A DNA stretch of 64,000 nt from Erwinia sorbitola (lineage in GTDB: Bacteria; Pseudomonadota; Gammaproteobacteria; Enterobacterales; Enterobacteriaceae), in NCBI RefSeq assembly GCF_009738185.1, contig NZ_CP046509.1, forward strand, positions 1,491,501-1,555,500, given 5' to 3'. Numbering within the stretch: position 1 is the stretch's first letter; every line of letters begins with the position of its first letter. The notes below the pieces were generated by a model. The model made no database searches, was not told the DNA's origin, and was given only the letters and a program-made list of their open reading frames with translations. Position numbers and translations under genes: made by a program. Positions 44,044-52,764 of the stretch are shown one piece after another.

Positions 44044-45510
44044 ATGGATCATGACACAAAAACAACACAACCCCCTGGACTAAGGCGTGTACTGAAAGCA
44101 CGCCACTTAACCATGATCGCCATTGGCGGATCGATTGGTACGGGCTTATTCGTCGCTTCAGGTGCGACCATTTCACAGGCTGGCCCCGGCGGAGCATTGC
44201 TCTCCTATATGCTGATCGGCCTGATGGTGTACTTCCTGATGACCAGCCTCGGCGAGCTGGCAGCATTTATGCCGGTTTCGGGTTCTTTCTCCACCTACGG
44301 CGCTAAATATGTCGAAGAGGGCTTCGGCTTCGCGCTGGGCTGGAACTACTGGTACAACTGGGCGGTGACTATCGCTGTTGACCTGGTGGCATCGCAGCTG
44401 GTGATGACCTGGTGGTTCCCGGATACCCCGGGCTGGATCTGGAGCGCACTGTTCCTTGGGCTGATCTTCCTGCTGAACTACATCTCTGTGAAGGGGTTTG
44501 GTGAAGCGGAATACTGGTTCTCACTGATCAAAGTCGCGACCGTGATCATCTTTATTATTGTTGGCGTGGCGATGATCGTCGGTATCATGCGCGGCGGTGA
44601 AAGCGCGGGCTGGCACAACTGGCAGATTGGCGATGCACCGTTCTCCGGTGGCTTTGCCGCCATGATCGGCGTGGCGATGATTGTTGGTTTCTCATTCCAG
44701 GGAACGGAATTGATCGGTATCGCGGCCGGTGAATCAGAAGATCCGGCGAAGAACATTCCGCGTGCGGTTCGCCAGGTGTTCTGGCGTATCCTGCTGTTCT
44801 ATGTGTTCGCGATTCTGGTGATCAGCCTGATTATCCCTTACACCGACCCAAGCCTGCTGCGTAACGATGTCAAAGATATCAGCGTCAGCCCGTTTACGCT
44901 GGTGTTCCAGCATGCCGGCCTGCTCTCAGCGGCGGCGGTGATGAATGCGGTTATCCTGACGGCGGTGCTGTCGGCGGGTAACTCCGGTATGTATGCGTCT
45001 ACCCGTATGCTTTACATGCTGGCATCGGAAGGTAAAGCGCCGCGCATCTTTGCGAAACTGTCGAAAGGCGGCGTGCCGCGTAACGCGCTGTATGCCACCA
45101 CCATTGTGGCCGGGCTGTGCTTCCTGACCTCGATGTTTGGCAATCAGACGGTTTATCTGTGGCTGCTGAATACCTCAGGGATGACCGGGTTTATTGCCTG
45201 GCTGGGAATTGCCATCAGCCATTACCGTTTCCGCAGGGGTTATATGGCGCAGGGTCACGATCTGGCTGACCTGCCGTACCGTTCCGGGTTCTTCCCGCTG
45301 GGGCCGATCTTCGCCTTTGTGCTGTGTCTGGTCATTACCCTTGGTCAGAACTATCAGGCGTTCCTTTCGGATACCATTGACTGGGGCGGAGTGGCGGCCA
45401 CCTACATCGGTATTCCGTTGTTCCTGATCATCTGGTTTGGCTTTAAACTGACGCGGAAAACGCGCTTTGTGAAGTACAGCGAGATGGAATTCCCGAAGTT
45501 CGAAAAATAA
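44044..45510 (+). CDS. lysP: Lysine-specific permease
   Basis: 488 residues (E. coli LysP 489), twelve membrane segments, amino acid-polyamine-organocation family. Substrate-site motif GGSIGTGLFVASGATISQAG in segment 1 and GFSFQGTELIGIAAGESEDP in segment 6. It imports lysine with protons and senses lysine for CadC in E. coli. A TATAAT-like sequence is near 44002. Confidence 0.97.
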   Translation: MDHDTKTTQPPGLRRVLKARHLTMIAIGGSIGTGLFVASGATISQAGPGGALLSYMLIGLMVYFLMTSLGELAAFMPVSGSFSTYGAKYVEEGFGFALGWNYWYNWAVTIAVDLVASQLVMTWWFPDTPGWIWSALFLGLIFLLNYISVKGFGEAEYWFSLIKVATVIIFIIVGVAMIVGIMRGGESAGWHNWQIGDAPFSGGFAAMIGVAMIVGFSFQGTELIGIAAGESEDPAKNIPRAVRQVFWRILLFYVFAILVISLIIPYTDPSLLRNDVKDISVSPFTLVFQHAGLLSAAAVMNAVILTAVLSAGNSGMYASTRMLYMLASEGKAPRIFAKLSKGGVPRNALYATTIVAGLCFLTSMFGNQTVYLWLLNTSGMTGFIAWLGIAISHYRFRRGYMAQGHDLADLPYRSGFFPLGPIFAFVLCLVITLGQNYQAFLSDTIDWGGVAATYIGIPLFLIIWFGFKLTRKTRFVKYSEMEFPKFEK

Positions 45511-45540
45511 CCCGAACGACGTAACAGACGTAACAGATGA

Positions 45541-45568
45541 AAGGCGCGGATTCCGCGCCTTTTTTTAT
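45541..45568 (+). terminator. Rho-independent terminator of lysP
   Basis: AAGGCGCGGA-TT-CCGCGCCTT hairpin directly followed by a run of T residues, 31 bases after the lysP stop. Confidence 0.92.
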
Positions 45569-45593
45569 GATATAAAATCAGACTCAAAATATT

Positions 45594-45612
45594 ACTGATA
45601 AGTATTATCATT
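45594..45612. promoter_or_regulatory. Fur-like box before the iron-type ABC genes
   Basis: TGATAAGTATTATCA forms a palindrome TGATAA-gta-TTATCA inside ACTGATAAGTATTATCATT, close to the Fur consensus built from GATAAT units. It lies 46 bases before the chosen permease start. Iron-dependent repression would be expected. Confidence 0.7.
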
Positions 45613-45657
45613 TGCTTTATTTTAACCGCCATTAACATGTTAAAGCAGGTATTCAGA

Positions 45658-46740
45658 ATGAGCTTGACCCAGGAGCCCGTACAGCATGCGGGGAAAGTGG
45701 TGCCCGAAGGTGTGATGGGGCGCTACCATCAACTGTTACGCCACCGGTTAATGATTATGGCTGTGCTGGTCTTGGCTATTTTAGCTTCACTGGTACTGGA
45801 TTTTACCTTAGGCCCGTCCGGCCTTTCGTTACAGGTGCTGTGGCAAACGCTGCTGTCGCCGGACACGGTTGATGCCGGAACCCGGGTGATTGTCTGGGAT
45901 ATTCGCCTGCCGTATGCGCTGATGGCGGTAGTGGTTGGCCTGGGGCTGGGGCTGGCCGGGGCAGAAATGCAAACCATCCTTAATAACCCGCTGGCCAGTC
46001 CGTTTACCCTTGGTGTCTCTTCGGCGGCGGCCTTTGGCGCAGCGCTGGCAATCGTTCTGGGTATTGGTATTCCCGGTATTCCCGACCAGTGGTTTATCTC
46101 TGCTAATGCTTTTGTCTTTGCGCTGATTGCCGCGCTGATGCTGGATGCGGTGACGCGCTGGACGCAGGTTTCCACCTCCGGCGTGGTGCTGTTTGGTATT
46201 GCGCTGGTATTCACTTTTAACGCGCTGGTTTCAATGATGCAGTTTATCGCCAGCGAAGACACCTTACAGGGGCTGGTTTTCTGGACAATGGGCAGCCTGG
46301 CGCGTGCTTCGTGGGAAAAACTGGGGGTTCTCTGTATCGCTTTGCTGATTCTGGTACCGTTCTCGATGTTAAGCGCATGGAAGCTGACGGCGCTGCGTCT
46401 GGGTGAAGATCGGGCGGTAAGTTTTGGCATTGATGTGCGTCGTCTGCGTCTGGTTACGCTGCTGCGCATCAGTGTTATTTCTGCCCTTGCGGTGGCCTTT
46501 GTCGGGCCGATTGGCTTTATTGGCCTGGTTGCTCCGCATATTGCGCGTATGGTGTTTGGTGAAGATCACCGCTTCTATCTGCCTGCCAGTGCGCTGACCG
46601 GGGCGCTGGTGCTGTCGATGGCGTCGGTGGTGTCGAAGAACCTGATCCCCGGCGTGATTATTCCGGTGGGCATTGTCACCTCGCTGGTGGGTGTTCCGTT
46701 CTTCCTGAGTATTATTCTGCGCCATCGGGGGAGTGTCTGA
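45658..46740 (+). CDS. Iron-siderophore-type ABC transporter permease (FecCD family)
   Basis: About 360 residues with nine or ten membrane segments. FecCD/BtuC landmarks include IRLPYALMAVVVGLGLGLAG, LNNPLASPFTLGVSSAAAFG, TSGVVLFG and VGPIGFIGLVAPHIARMVFG. It would move a ferric siderophore or similar iron complex across the inner membrane. I chose the ATG at 45658 (MSLTQEPV); an ATG at 45637 lacks a ribosome site. Its stop overlaps the ATPase start (TGATG). No binding-protein gene accompanies it. E. coli has cirA at this position. Confidence 0.85.
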   Translation: MSLTQEPVQHAGKVVPEGVMGRYHQLLRHRLMIMAVLVLAILASLVLDFTLGPSGLSLQVLWQTLLSPDTVDAGTRVIVWDIRLPYALMAVVVGLGLGLAGAEMQTILNNPLASPFTLGVSSAAAFGAALAIVLGIGIPGIPDQWFISANAFVFALIAALMLDAVTRWTQVSTSGVVLFGIALVFTFNALVSMMQFIASEDTLQGLVFWTMGSLARASWEKLGVLCIALLILVPFSMLSAWKLTALRLGEDRAVSFGIDVRRLRLVTLLRISVISALAVAFVGPIGFIGLVAPHIARMVFGEDHRFYLPASALTGALVLSMASVVSKNLIPGVIIPVGIVTSLVGVPFFLSIILRHRGSV

Positions 46741-47525
46741 TGCAGGGGCTGAAAATTAGCGGCTTTGATGCCGGTTATCCAAAACGTCAGGTGATCAGCA
46801 ACCTTAATGTACCGCTGCTGCCGCGTGGCAAAATCACTGTGCTGCTGGGGCCGAACGGCTGCGGTAAATCAACGCTGTTACGATCGCTCGCCGGGCTTAA
46901 TCGTGCCAAAGGTGAACTGTGGCTTAACGGTGAAGATCTGATGGCGCTGCCGTTTGCCCGCCGCGCCTCACGGGTGGTCTATCTGCCGCAGTCGCTGCCT
47001 GCCGGGGTACACCTGCACGTGCTGGAGTCGATTATCGTGGCGCAGCGCGCCAGCGGCGGCCGCAGCAATGCCGCCAGCGAAGCCGAAGTGATGACGCTGC
47101 TGGAGCAGCTGGGTATTGCCCATCTTGCGCTCAGTTATCTTGATCAACTTTCCGGCGGGCAGAAGCAGTTAGTCGGCCTGGCGCAGTCGCTGATCCGCCG
47201 CCCGGAGCTGCTGCTGCTTGACGAGCCATTAAGTGCACTCGATCTGAACTACCAGTTTCACGTAATGGATCTGGTTCGGCGTGAAACCCGGCTGCGCAAT
47301 ATTGTGACCGTAGTGGTGGTGCATGATATCAATATCGCGCTGCGCCATAGCGAGCACGTGCTGATGTTACAGAACGGCGAACTGATGGCGGATGGTTTAC
47401 CGGAAGAGGTGATTACGCCGGATAGTCTGGCACGGGTCTACGGGGTGAAAGGGCGCATTGAGCGCTGTTCGCAGGGGGTACCACAGGTGCTGATTGACGG
47501 GTTAGTGGCAGAGGCTATCAGCTAG
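46740..47525 (+). CDS. Iron-siderophore-type ABC transporter ATP-binding protein (FecE family)
   Basis: 261 residues. Walker A LLGPNGCGKSTLLR, QSLPAGVHLHVLE in the Q-loop region, signature LSGGQKQLVGLAQSL, Walker B LLLLDEPLSALD and switch histidine VVVHDINIALRH. It powers the adjacent permease, with which it is translationally coupled. This family usually works with a periplasmic receptor that is missing here. Confidence 0.9.
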   Translation: MQGLKISGFDAGYPKRQVISNLNVPLLPRGKITVLLGPNGCGKSTLLRSLAGLNRAKGELWLNGEDLMALPFARRASRVVYLPQSLPAGVHLHVLESIIVAQRASGGRSNAASEAEVMTLLEQLGIAHLALSYLDQLSGGQKQLVGLAQSLIRRPELLLLDEPLSALDLNYQFHVMDLVRRETRLRNIVTVVVVHDINIALRHSEHVLMLQNGELMADGLPEEVITPDSLARVYGVKGRIERCSQGVPQVLIDGLVAEAIS

Positions 47526-47564
47526 CGCGGGTATAACCCTTACATTCCTGGGCGATGCGGTGGT

Positions 47565-47636
47565 ATTGGCAGGGGCGGGCGTACCCGACTCCTGTGGTTC
47601 GGTGGTATTTGGTAGGGGCGAGGCATGCCTCGCCCT
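47565..47636. repeat. Palindromic repeats between the iron ABC genes and yeiG
   Basis: Two palindromes lie in a convergent gap. The first, around 47569-47598, has GGGCGGGCGTACCCGACTCC. The second, GGGCGAGGCATGCCTCGCCC (47616-47635), matches exactly the core at 3876-3895. The phrase GGTGGTATT precedes both, so the pair looks like a small duplication. They may also end transcription from either side. Confidence 0.75.
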
Positions 47637-47663
47637 GAGTCAGAGTTGCCACCCGTGCGCGAT

Positions 47664-48506
47664 TTACACCAACAGATGTTTCGCGTGAAAGCGCAAATGA
47701 TCTTCCACAAAACTGGCGATAAAGAAGTAACTATGATCGTAACCCGGCTGAATACGCACGGTAAGCGGATAGCCGAGATCTTCAGCAATCTCCTCCAGCC
47801 GCTGCGGCCTGAGCTGGTCGGCAAGGAACTGATCGCTGTCCCCCTGATCGACCAGCATCGGCAGCACGGCACCGCCGTTACGCATCAGCCAGCAGCTGTC
47901 ATACTGCTGCCACGTACTGACATCAGCACCCAGATAGGCCCGGAATGCTTTCTGCCCCCATGCCACTTCCAGCGGATTGACGATTGGCGCAAACGCCGAC
48001 ACTGAACTAAACCTACCCGGATTACGCAGCGCAATCATCAGCGCGCCGTGACCACCCATTGAGTGCCCCATTATCGCCTGACGATCGCTGACGCTGAAAT
48101 TACCGGCAATCAGTGCAGGCAGCTCGGTGTTGATGTAATCGTACATGCGAAAATGCGTCGCCCAGGGCGCTTCGGTAGCATTCAGATAGAATCCGGCACC
48201 CTGACCGAGATCGTAACCTTCATCGTTGGCAACCTCTTCGCCACGCGGACTGGTATCCGGCATCACCAGCACCAGCCCAAGCTCCGCCGCCACGCGCTGT
48301 GCGCCGGACTTTACGCTGAAGTTTTCGTCACTGCAGGTCAGCCCTGCCAGGAAGTACACCACCGGCGGCGGCGTACTGCTCTTAGGCCCGGGTAAAAAGA
48401 TACTGAAAGTCATCGCGCAGTTCAGGCTTGTTGACTGGTGGCGATAGCGCTGCTGCCAGCCGCCAAACAGACGATGCTCTTCCAGAAGTTCCAGGGTCGA
48501 TGGCAT
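47664..48506 (-). CDS. yeiG: S-formylglutathione hydrolase
   Basis: 280 residues (E. coli YeiG 278), alpha/beta hydrolase of the esterase D family. The nucleophile elbow is GHSMGGHGAL; the late PGYDHSYFFIASF holds the catalytic histidine. It hydrolyses S-formylglutathione to formate and glutathione, the second step of formaldehyde detoxification. Here it lies 11 bases after a class III alcohol dehydrogenase gene that makes its substrate. In E. coli yeiG stands apart from frmA. Confidence 0.95.
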   Translation of the reverse strand: MPSTLELLEEHRLFGGWQQRYRHQSTSLNCAMTFSIFLPGPKSSTPPPVVYFLAGLTCSDENFSVKSGAQRVAAELGLVLVMPDTSPRGEEVANDEGYDLGQGAGFYLNATEAPWATHFRMYDYINTELPALIAGNFSVSDRQAIMGHSMGGHGALMIALRNPGRFSSVSAFAPIVNPLEVAWGQKAFRAYLGADVSTWQQYDSCWLMRNGGAVLPMLVDQGDSDQFLADQLRPQRLEEIAEDLGYPLTVRIQPGYDHSYFFIASFVEDHLRFHAKHLLV

Positions 48507-48517
48507 CCTTTCCTCTC

Positions 48518-49645
48518 TTATTTTTTAGCGAAATGCACCACGGAACGAATCGACTTCCCTTCATGCATCAGGTCGAACGCGTCGTTAATCTCTTCCAGCG
48601 GCATGGTATGGGTAATAAAGTCATTCAGCTGGAACTCACCGTTCATATAGCGCTCAACAATGCCCGGCAGCTGTGAACGGCCTTTCACTCCACCAAAGGC
48701 GGAGCCGCGCCATACGCGCCCGGTGACCAGCTGGAATGGACGGGTTGAGATCTCTTCACCCGCACCGGCCACGCCAATAATCACTGATTCGCCCCAGCCT
48801 TTGTGGCAGCACTCAAGGGCAGAACGCATTACGTTGACGTTACCGATACATTCGAACGAGTAGTCGACGCCGCCATCGGTCATCTCAACGATAACGTCCT
48901 GAATCGGCTTATCAAAATCTTTCGGGTTGATCAGATCCGTGGCACCCAGTTTGCGCGCCAGATCGTACTTGCTGGTATTGATATCAATACCGATGATACG
49001 GCCTGCTTTGGCCATTTTCGCACCGATAATCGCCGACAGGCCAATGCCGCCAAGGCCGAAGATCGCTACGGTATCGCCTTCTTTCACTTTCGCGGTATTG
49101 GTGACTGCGCCCATACCGGTGGTAACACCGCAGCCCAGCAAACAGACCTCTTCCAGCGGTGCTTCTTTGCTGATTTTAGCCAGCGAGATTTCCGGAATAA
49201 CAGTGTATTCAGAGAAAGTCGACGTACCCATATAGTGGAAAATAGGCTGACCATCTTTAAAGAAGCGGGTGGTGCCGTCTGGCATTAAACCTTTACCCTG
49301 GGTGGTACGGATCGCCTGGCACAGGTTGGTTTTACCTGACAGACAGAACTTACATTTACCGCACTCCGGGGTGTACAGCGGGATAACATGGTCGCCCACT
49401 GCCACGCTGGTAACGCCTTCGCCAACGGCTTCCACTACGCCGCCGCCTTCATGGCCGAGTACCGCCGGGAATACGCCTTCAGGATCTTTACCTGACAGGG
49501 TGTAAGCATCGGTGTGACATACGCCGGTTGCGACGATACGTACCAGCACTTCACCTTTCTGCGGTGGCATCAGGTCAAGTTCTTCAATTTTCAGCGGTTC
49601 GCCGGGGGCCCATGCTACGGCGGCGCGTGTTTTAATCATCTGCAT
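48518..49645 (-). CDS. frmA: S-(hydroxymethyl)glutathione dehydrogenase (class III alcohol dehydrogenase)
   Basis: About 375 residues. Catalytic zinc ligands lie in ATGVCHTDAYTLSG and LGHEGGGVVEAVGEG, structural zinc cysteines in ECGKCKFCLSGKTNLC, and the NAD-binding motif is FGLGGIGLSAIIG. It oxidises the glutathione-formaldehyde adduct. The start at 49645 (MQMIKTRAAV) follows GGAGCAACAC; the longer frame to 49708 is not conserved. It forms an operon with yeiG. Confidence 0.95.
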   Translation of the reverse strand: MQMIKTRAAVAWAPGEPLKIEELDLMPPQKGEVLVRIVATGVCHTDAYTLSGKDPEGVFPAVLGHEGGGVVEAVGEGVTSVAVGDHVIPLYTPECGKCKFCLSGKTNLCQAIRTTQGKGLMPDGTTRFFKDGQPIFHYMGTSTFSEYTVIPEISLAKISKEAPLEEVCLLGCGVTTGMGAVTNTAKVKEGDTVAIFGLGGIGLSAIIGAKMAKAGRIIGIDINTSKYDLARKLGATDLINPKDFDKPIQDVIVEMTDGGVDYSFECIGNVNVMRSALECCHKGWGESVIIGVAGAGEEISTRPFQLVTGRVWRGSAFGGVKGRSQLPGIVERYMNGEFQLNDFITHTMPLEEINDAFDLMHEGKSIRSVVHFAKK

Positions 49646-49794
49646 GTGTTGCTCCTGTGATTCGGGATAGAGATATAGACAGATATGACCAGCGTATCTG
49701 CGGCGCAAAACACGCCAGTTAAAATCAATAGCTGCCCCTGAGGGGGGCGAAGTGTTTAAGTTATAAGCGTAACCAGGCTTGACGGAAACAGCGG

Positions 49795-50673
49795 CTAATC
49801 GCTGGACTTCTCATCAAATTGTTCAATAATCAGATACTTCAGCGCCTCAACATTGGGCGTGAAAGCGTCGCGTCGCCATACCAGCAGAGTGGCGGTATCG
49901 CGTATCTCTGGCGGCAGCGGATGCTGGCGTACGCGCTCATGGCCCGGCATCTGTGCCAGCACCGCTGCGGGCAGTAGCGCCAGTCCGCCTCCGCAGGCAA
50001 CGCAGGCCAGCATAGAGTGATAGGACTGTATCTCCATCACATTGCCCGGCTGAACGCCCGCATTGCGGAACCAGTTCTCAAAACGAATGCGGTAGGAACA
50101 GCCCGGACGAAAAGCAAACAGCGTGCTGCCAGCGGCATCGGCCGCTGTCACGATATCGGCATGTTCCAGACTGGAAATCAGCACCATCTGCTCGGGAAAA
50201 GCGACGCAGCTGTTGAGTTCATCGGCATTAACCGGCCCATCCGCCAGCGCGGCGGCCAGCGTTCCGGCGCGGACTTTTTCGATAATCTCCGAAGAGGTAC
50301 CGGTACTCAGCGCAAAATTGACCGCCGGATAACGCTGATGAAACTCCGCGAGCAACGAAGGCAGGCGTGTGGCGGCGGTGCTCTCCATTGAACCAAGAGC
50401 AAAGTTGCCTGCGGGTTTACCGCCGTGCGCCATATTAAGCGCTTCTTCGCTCAGGGCGAGGATCCGCTGGGCATAACAGAGAAAATTGTGGCCCATCGGT
50501 GACAGGCGCAGACGCTGCTTTTCGCGGATAAACAGATCGGTGCCCAGCTCCTCTTCCAGCTGACGCAGGCGCGTGGTGAGGTTTGAGGGCACCCGATGTA
50601 ACTGCTCTGCCGCCCGCACAACGGAACCACTGTCGGCCACTGCGCAAAACATTTTAAGTTGAGTCAGATCCAT
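49795..50673 (-). CDS. LysR-family transcriptional regulator
   Basis: About 292 residues. The N-terminal HTH (DLTQLKMFCAVADSGSVVRA, HRVPSNLTTRLRQLEEELGT) precedes an effector domain. The ATG at 50673 gives the family-typical MDLTQLKMF start. It diverges from a YbfB/YjiJ-type transporter and probably controls it. A likely operator lies in the gap between them. Confidence 0.88.
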   Translation of the reverse strand: MDLTQLKMFCAVADSGSVVRAAEQLHRVPSNLTTRLRQLEEELGTDLFIREKQRLRLSPMGHNFLCYAQRILALSEEALNMAHGGKPAGNFALGSMESTAATRLPSLLAEFHQRYPAVNFALSTGTSSEIIEKVRAGTLAAALADGPVNADELNSCVAFPEQMVLISSLEHADIVTAADAAGSTLFAFRPGCSYRIRFENWFRNAGVQPGNVMEIQSYHSMLACVACGGGLALLPAAVLAQMPGHERVRQHPLPPEIRDTATLLVWRRDAFTPNVEALKYLIIEQFDEKSSD

Positions 50674-50707
50674 GTGTTCTCTTATCGTGAGCAACTTCGT
50701 TAGTATT

Positions 50708-50724
50708 ATTCACTTTTCGTGATT
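50708..50724. promoter_or_regulatory. Candidate LysR operator in the divergent gap
   Basis: ATTCAC-TTTTC-GTGATT is an interrupted inverted repeat in the 100-base space between the divergent LysR and MFS genes, the usual place for a LysR binding site. Confidence 0.4.
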
Positions 50725-50774
50725 CTAACCATCACTCATGCTGATGGCAACTGAAAATCGACTCTGGAGTCAAA

Positions 50775-51908
50775 ATGGCGGTACGTGTCGCGTTGTGTGC
50801 TTTTCTGACGTTGGTAGTGGCAATGGGCATCGGGCGTTTTGCCTTTACGCCGCAGGTACCCTTAATGATAGGTGAACATCAGCTGTCGCTGACCAGCGCC
50901 GCCGTGGTAGCAGCGTTTAACTACCTTGGTTACCTGTGCGGCTCGTTTGATGCGATGCGCGCAACCCGGCGCGTTGAGTGGCGCTTACAGGCCGGAGTCT
51001 GGGGGGCCGTTGCGCTGACGCTGCTGTCAGCCTGGGTTTCCGGCCCGTGGCAGCATGGCGTGGTGCGTTTCCTGATTGGCTGGGCCAGCGGCTGGGCAAT
51101 GGTGCTGATTGCTGCCTGGAGCAATGAACAGCTGCACCGCCATCAGCGCCCCGGGCTGAGTGCCGCTGTGTTCGCCGGACCAGGAACCGGGATCTTTATC
51201 AGCGGAATGCTGGCGGTGTGGCTGCATAGCCAGCAGGTCAGCGCTGCCTGGGCGTGGGGGGCTTACGGGGTGCTGGCGCTGATTCTGGTGGCGTTTATCG
51301 CCCGCACTCTGCCGCGCACAGGAGAGCTGCACCGCCCGGAAACCGCCCCGGAGCCGCTGCGTCTGACGCCTGGTCTGAAACGGCTGGTCTGGAGCTACAG
51401 CCTTGCCGGATTTGGCTATATTCTGCCCGCCACTTTTCTGTCGCAGATGGCGACCACGCGCTTCCCCGGGCTGATCAGCCAGTTTGTCTGGCCGGTGTTT
51501 GGCGGGGCGGCGGTGGCAGGGATCGCTATCGGCATTCTGACCCGCCATCTGGGTAACAGCAATCGCCGCCTTGCGCTGGTACTTGGGGTGCAGGCGTTGG
51601 GAGTTTTCGCTTCAGATTTGATCCCCGGGCTGGGTGGTCTGGCGCTGGGTTCGGCATTGATCGGCGGTGGCTTCCTCTGCGTAGTGCAGCTCTCTCTGCA
51701 ATATGCCCGCGAGCTTGCTCCGCTGCATACGCGCTATTTAGCCGGACTACTGACCACCGGCTATGCAGTAGGTCAGCTGGTTGGCCCGCTGCTGTCGGCC
51801 CTCTCGACTGCGCTGACTCACCGTCTGGAGCCTGCGCTGTACGTTGCCGGGGGGGCACTGCTGGTGGCCGGGGCGCTGGTGTGGCAGCGCGAAGCAGCGG
51901 CTAAATGA
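50775..51908 (+). CDS. YbfB/YjiJ-family MFS transporter
   Basis: 377 residues, about twelve membrane segments. It has the family opening VAMGIGRFAFTPQVPLM and FNYLGYLCGSFDAM, then WASGWAMVLIAAWSN. Substrates of this group are not established. It is transcribed divergently from a LysR gene. The pair sits between frmA and folE, where E. coli has neither gene, so it is an insertion relative to that order. Confidence 0.85.
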   Translation: MAVRVALCAFLTLVVAMGIGRFAFTPQVPLMIGEHQLSLTSAAVVAAFNYLGYLCGSFDAMRATRRVEWRLQAGVWGAVALTLLSAWVSGPWQHGVVRFLIGWASGWAMVLIAAWSNEQLHRHQRPGLSAAVFAGPGTGIFISGMLAVWLHSQQVSAAWAWGAYGVLALILVAFIARTLPRTGELHRPETAPEPLRLTPGLKRLVWSYSLAGFGYILPATFLSQMATTRFPGLISQFVWPVFGGAAVAGIAIGILTRHLGNSNRRLALVLGVQALGVFASDLIPGLGGLALGSALIGGGFLCVVQLSLQYARELAPLHTRYLAGLLTTGYAVGQLVGPLLSALSTALTHRLEPALYVAGGALLVAGALVWQREAAAK

Positions 51909-52048
51909 AAGTGTTTCATCGACATTTAAATTGATTCACTGGATCGGACACCGATTGTGTTTCAAAATAGCGTCTCAGAAATCCCCTTTATTATAAAATC
52001 CATTGGGGATTGGATTTTGGTCAGACACCTGCTGGAGAAAAGAAACAC

Positions 52049-52714
52049 ATGGCGACGTTAAGTCAGGAAGCCACACTGGTTCATGAGGCGCTGGTTGCTC
52101 GTGGCCTGGAAACCCCGCTGCGTTCACCCGTGCGTGATATGGACGATGACACCCGTAAAAAGCTAATTGCGGGCCATATGACCGAAATCATGCAGCTGCT
52201 CAATCTGGATCTGGAAGATGACAGTCTGGCTGAGACGCCGCAGCGTATTGCAAAAATGTATGTTAATGAGGTCTTTTCCGGCCTGGATTACGCAAACTTC
52301 CCAAAAATTACCGTCATTGAAAATAAGATGAAGGTTGATGAAATGGTGACAGTACGCGATATCACCCTGACCAGTACCTGCGAGCATCACTTTGTGATTA
52401 TCGACGGTCAGGCGACCGTGGCCTATATCCCGAAAGAGAAGGTGATTGGCCTGTCGAAGATCAACCGTATTGTGCAGTTCTTCTCCTCGCGTCCGCAGGT
52501 GCAGGAGCGCTTAACTCAGCAGATTCTCGTCGCACTGCAAACGCTGCTGGGTACCAGCAATGTTGCCGTCTCTATTGATGCGGTGCACTACTGTGTGAAA
52601 GCGCGTGGCATTCGCGATGCTACCAGCGCCACCACTACCACCTCGCTTGGCGGGCTGTTTAAGTCCAGCCAGAATACGCGCCAGGAGTTTCTGCGCTCGG
52701 TACGTCATCGCTGA
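52049..52714 (+). CDS. folE: GTP cyclohydrolase I
   Basis: About 221 residues (E. coli FolE 222). It makes dihydroneopterin triphosphate for folate. Zinc ligands and catalytic residues appear in TLTSTCEHHFV and AVHYCVKARGI; KVIGLSKINRIVQFF is also conserved. The ATG at 52049 follows GGAGAAAAGAAACAC and aligns with E. coli. It precedes yeiB, as in E. coli, with a palindromic repeat between them. Confidence 0.97.
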   Translation: MATLSQEATLVHEALVARGLETPLRSPVRDMDDDTRKKLIAGHMTEIMQLLNLDLEDDSLAETPQRIAKMYVNEVFSGLDYANFPKITVIENKMKVDEMVTVRDITLTSTCEHHFVIIDGQATVAYIPKEKVIGLSKINRIVQFFSSRPQVQERLTQQILVALQTLLGTSNVAVSIDAVHYCVKARGIRDATSATTTTSLGGLFKSSQNTRQEFLRSVRHR

Positions 52715-52725
52715 TAGATTTTGCA

Positions 52726-52748
52726 GGGTCAGGCATACTGCCTGGCCC
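52726..52748. repeat. Palindromic repeat between folE and yeiB
   Basis: GGGTCAGGCATACTGCCTGGCCC followed by CTACAGG. A variant of the same intergenic palindrome family (compare the GGGTCAGG arm in the fruA-nfo gap). It lies just before the yeiB start. Confidence 0.65.
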
Positions 52749-52764
52749 CTACAGGAATGCCTCA

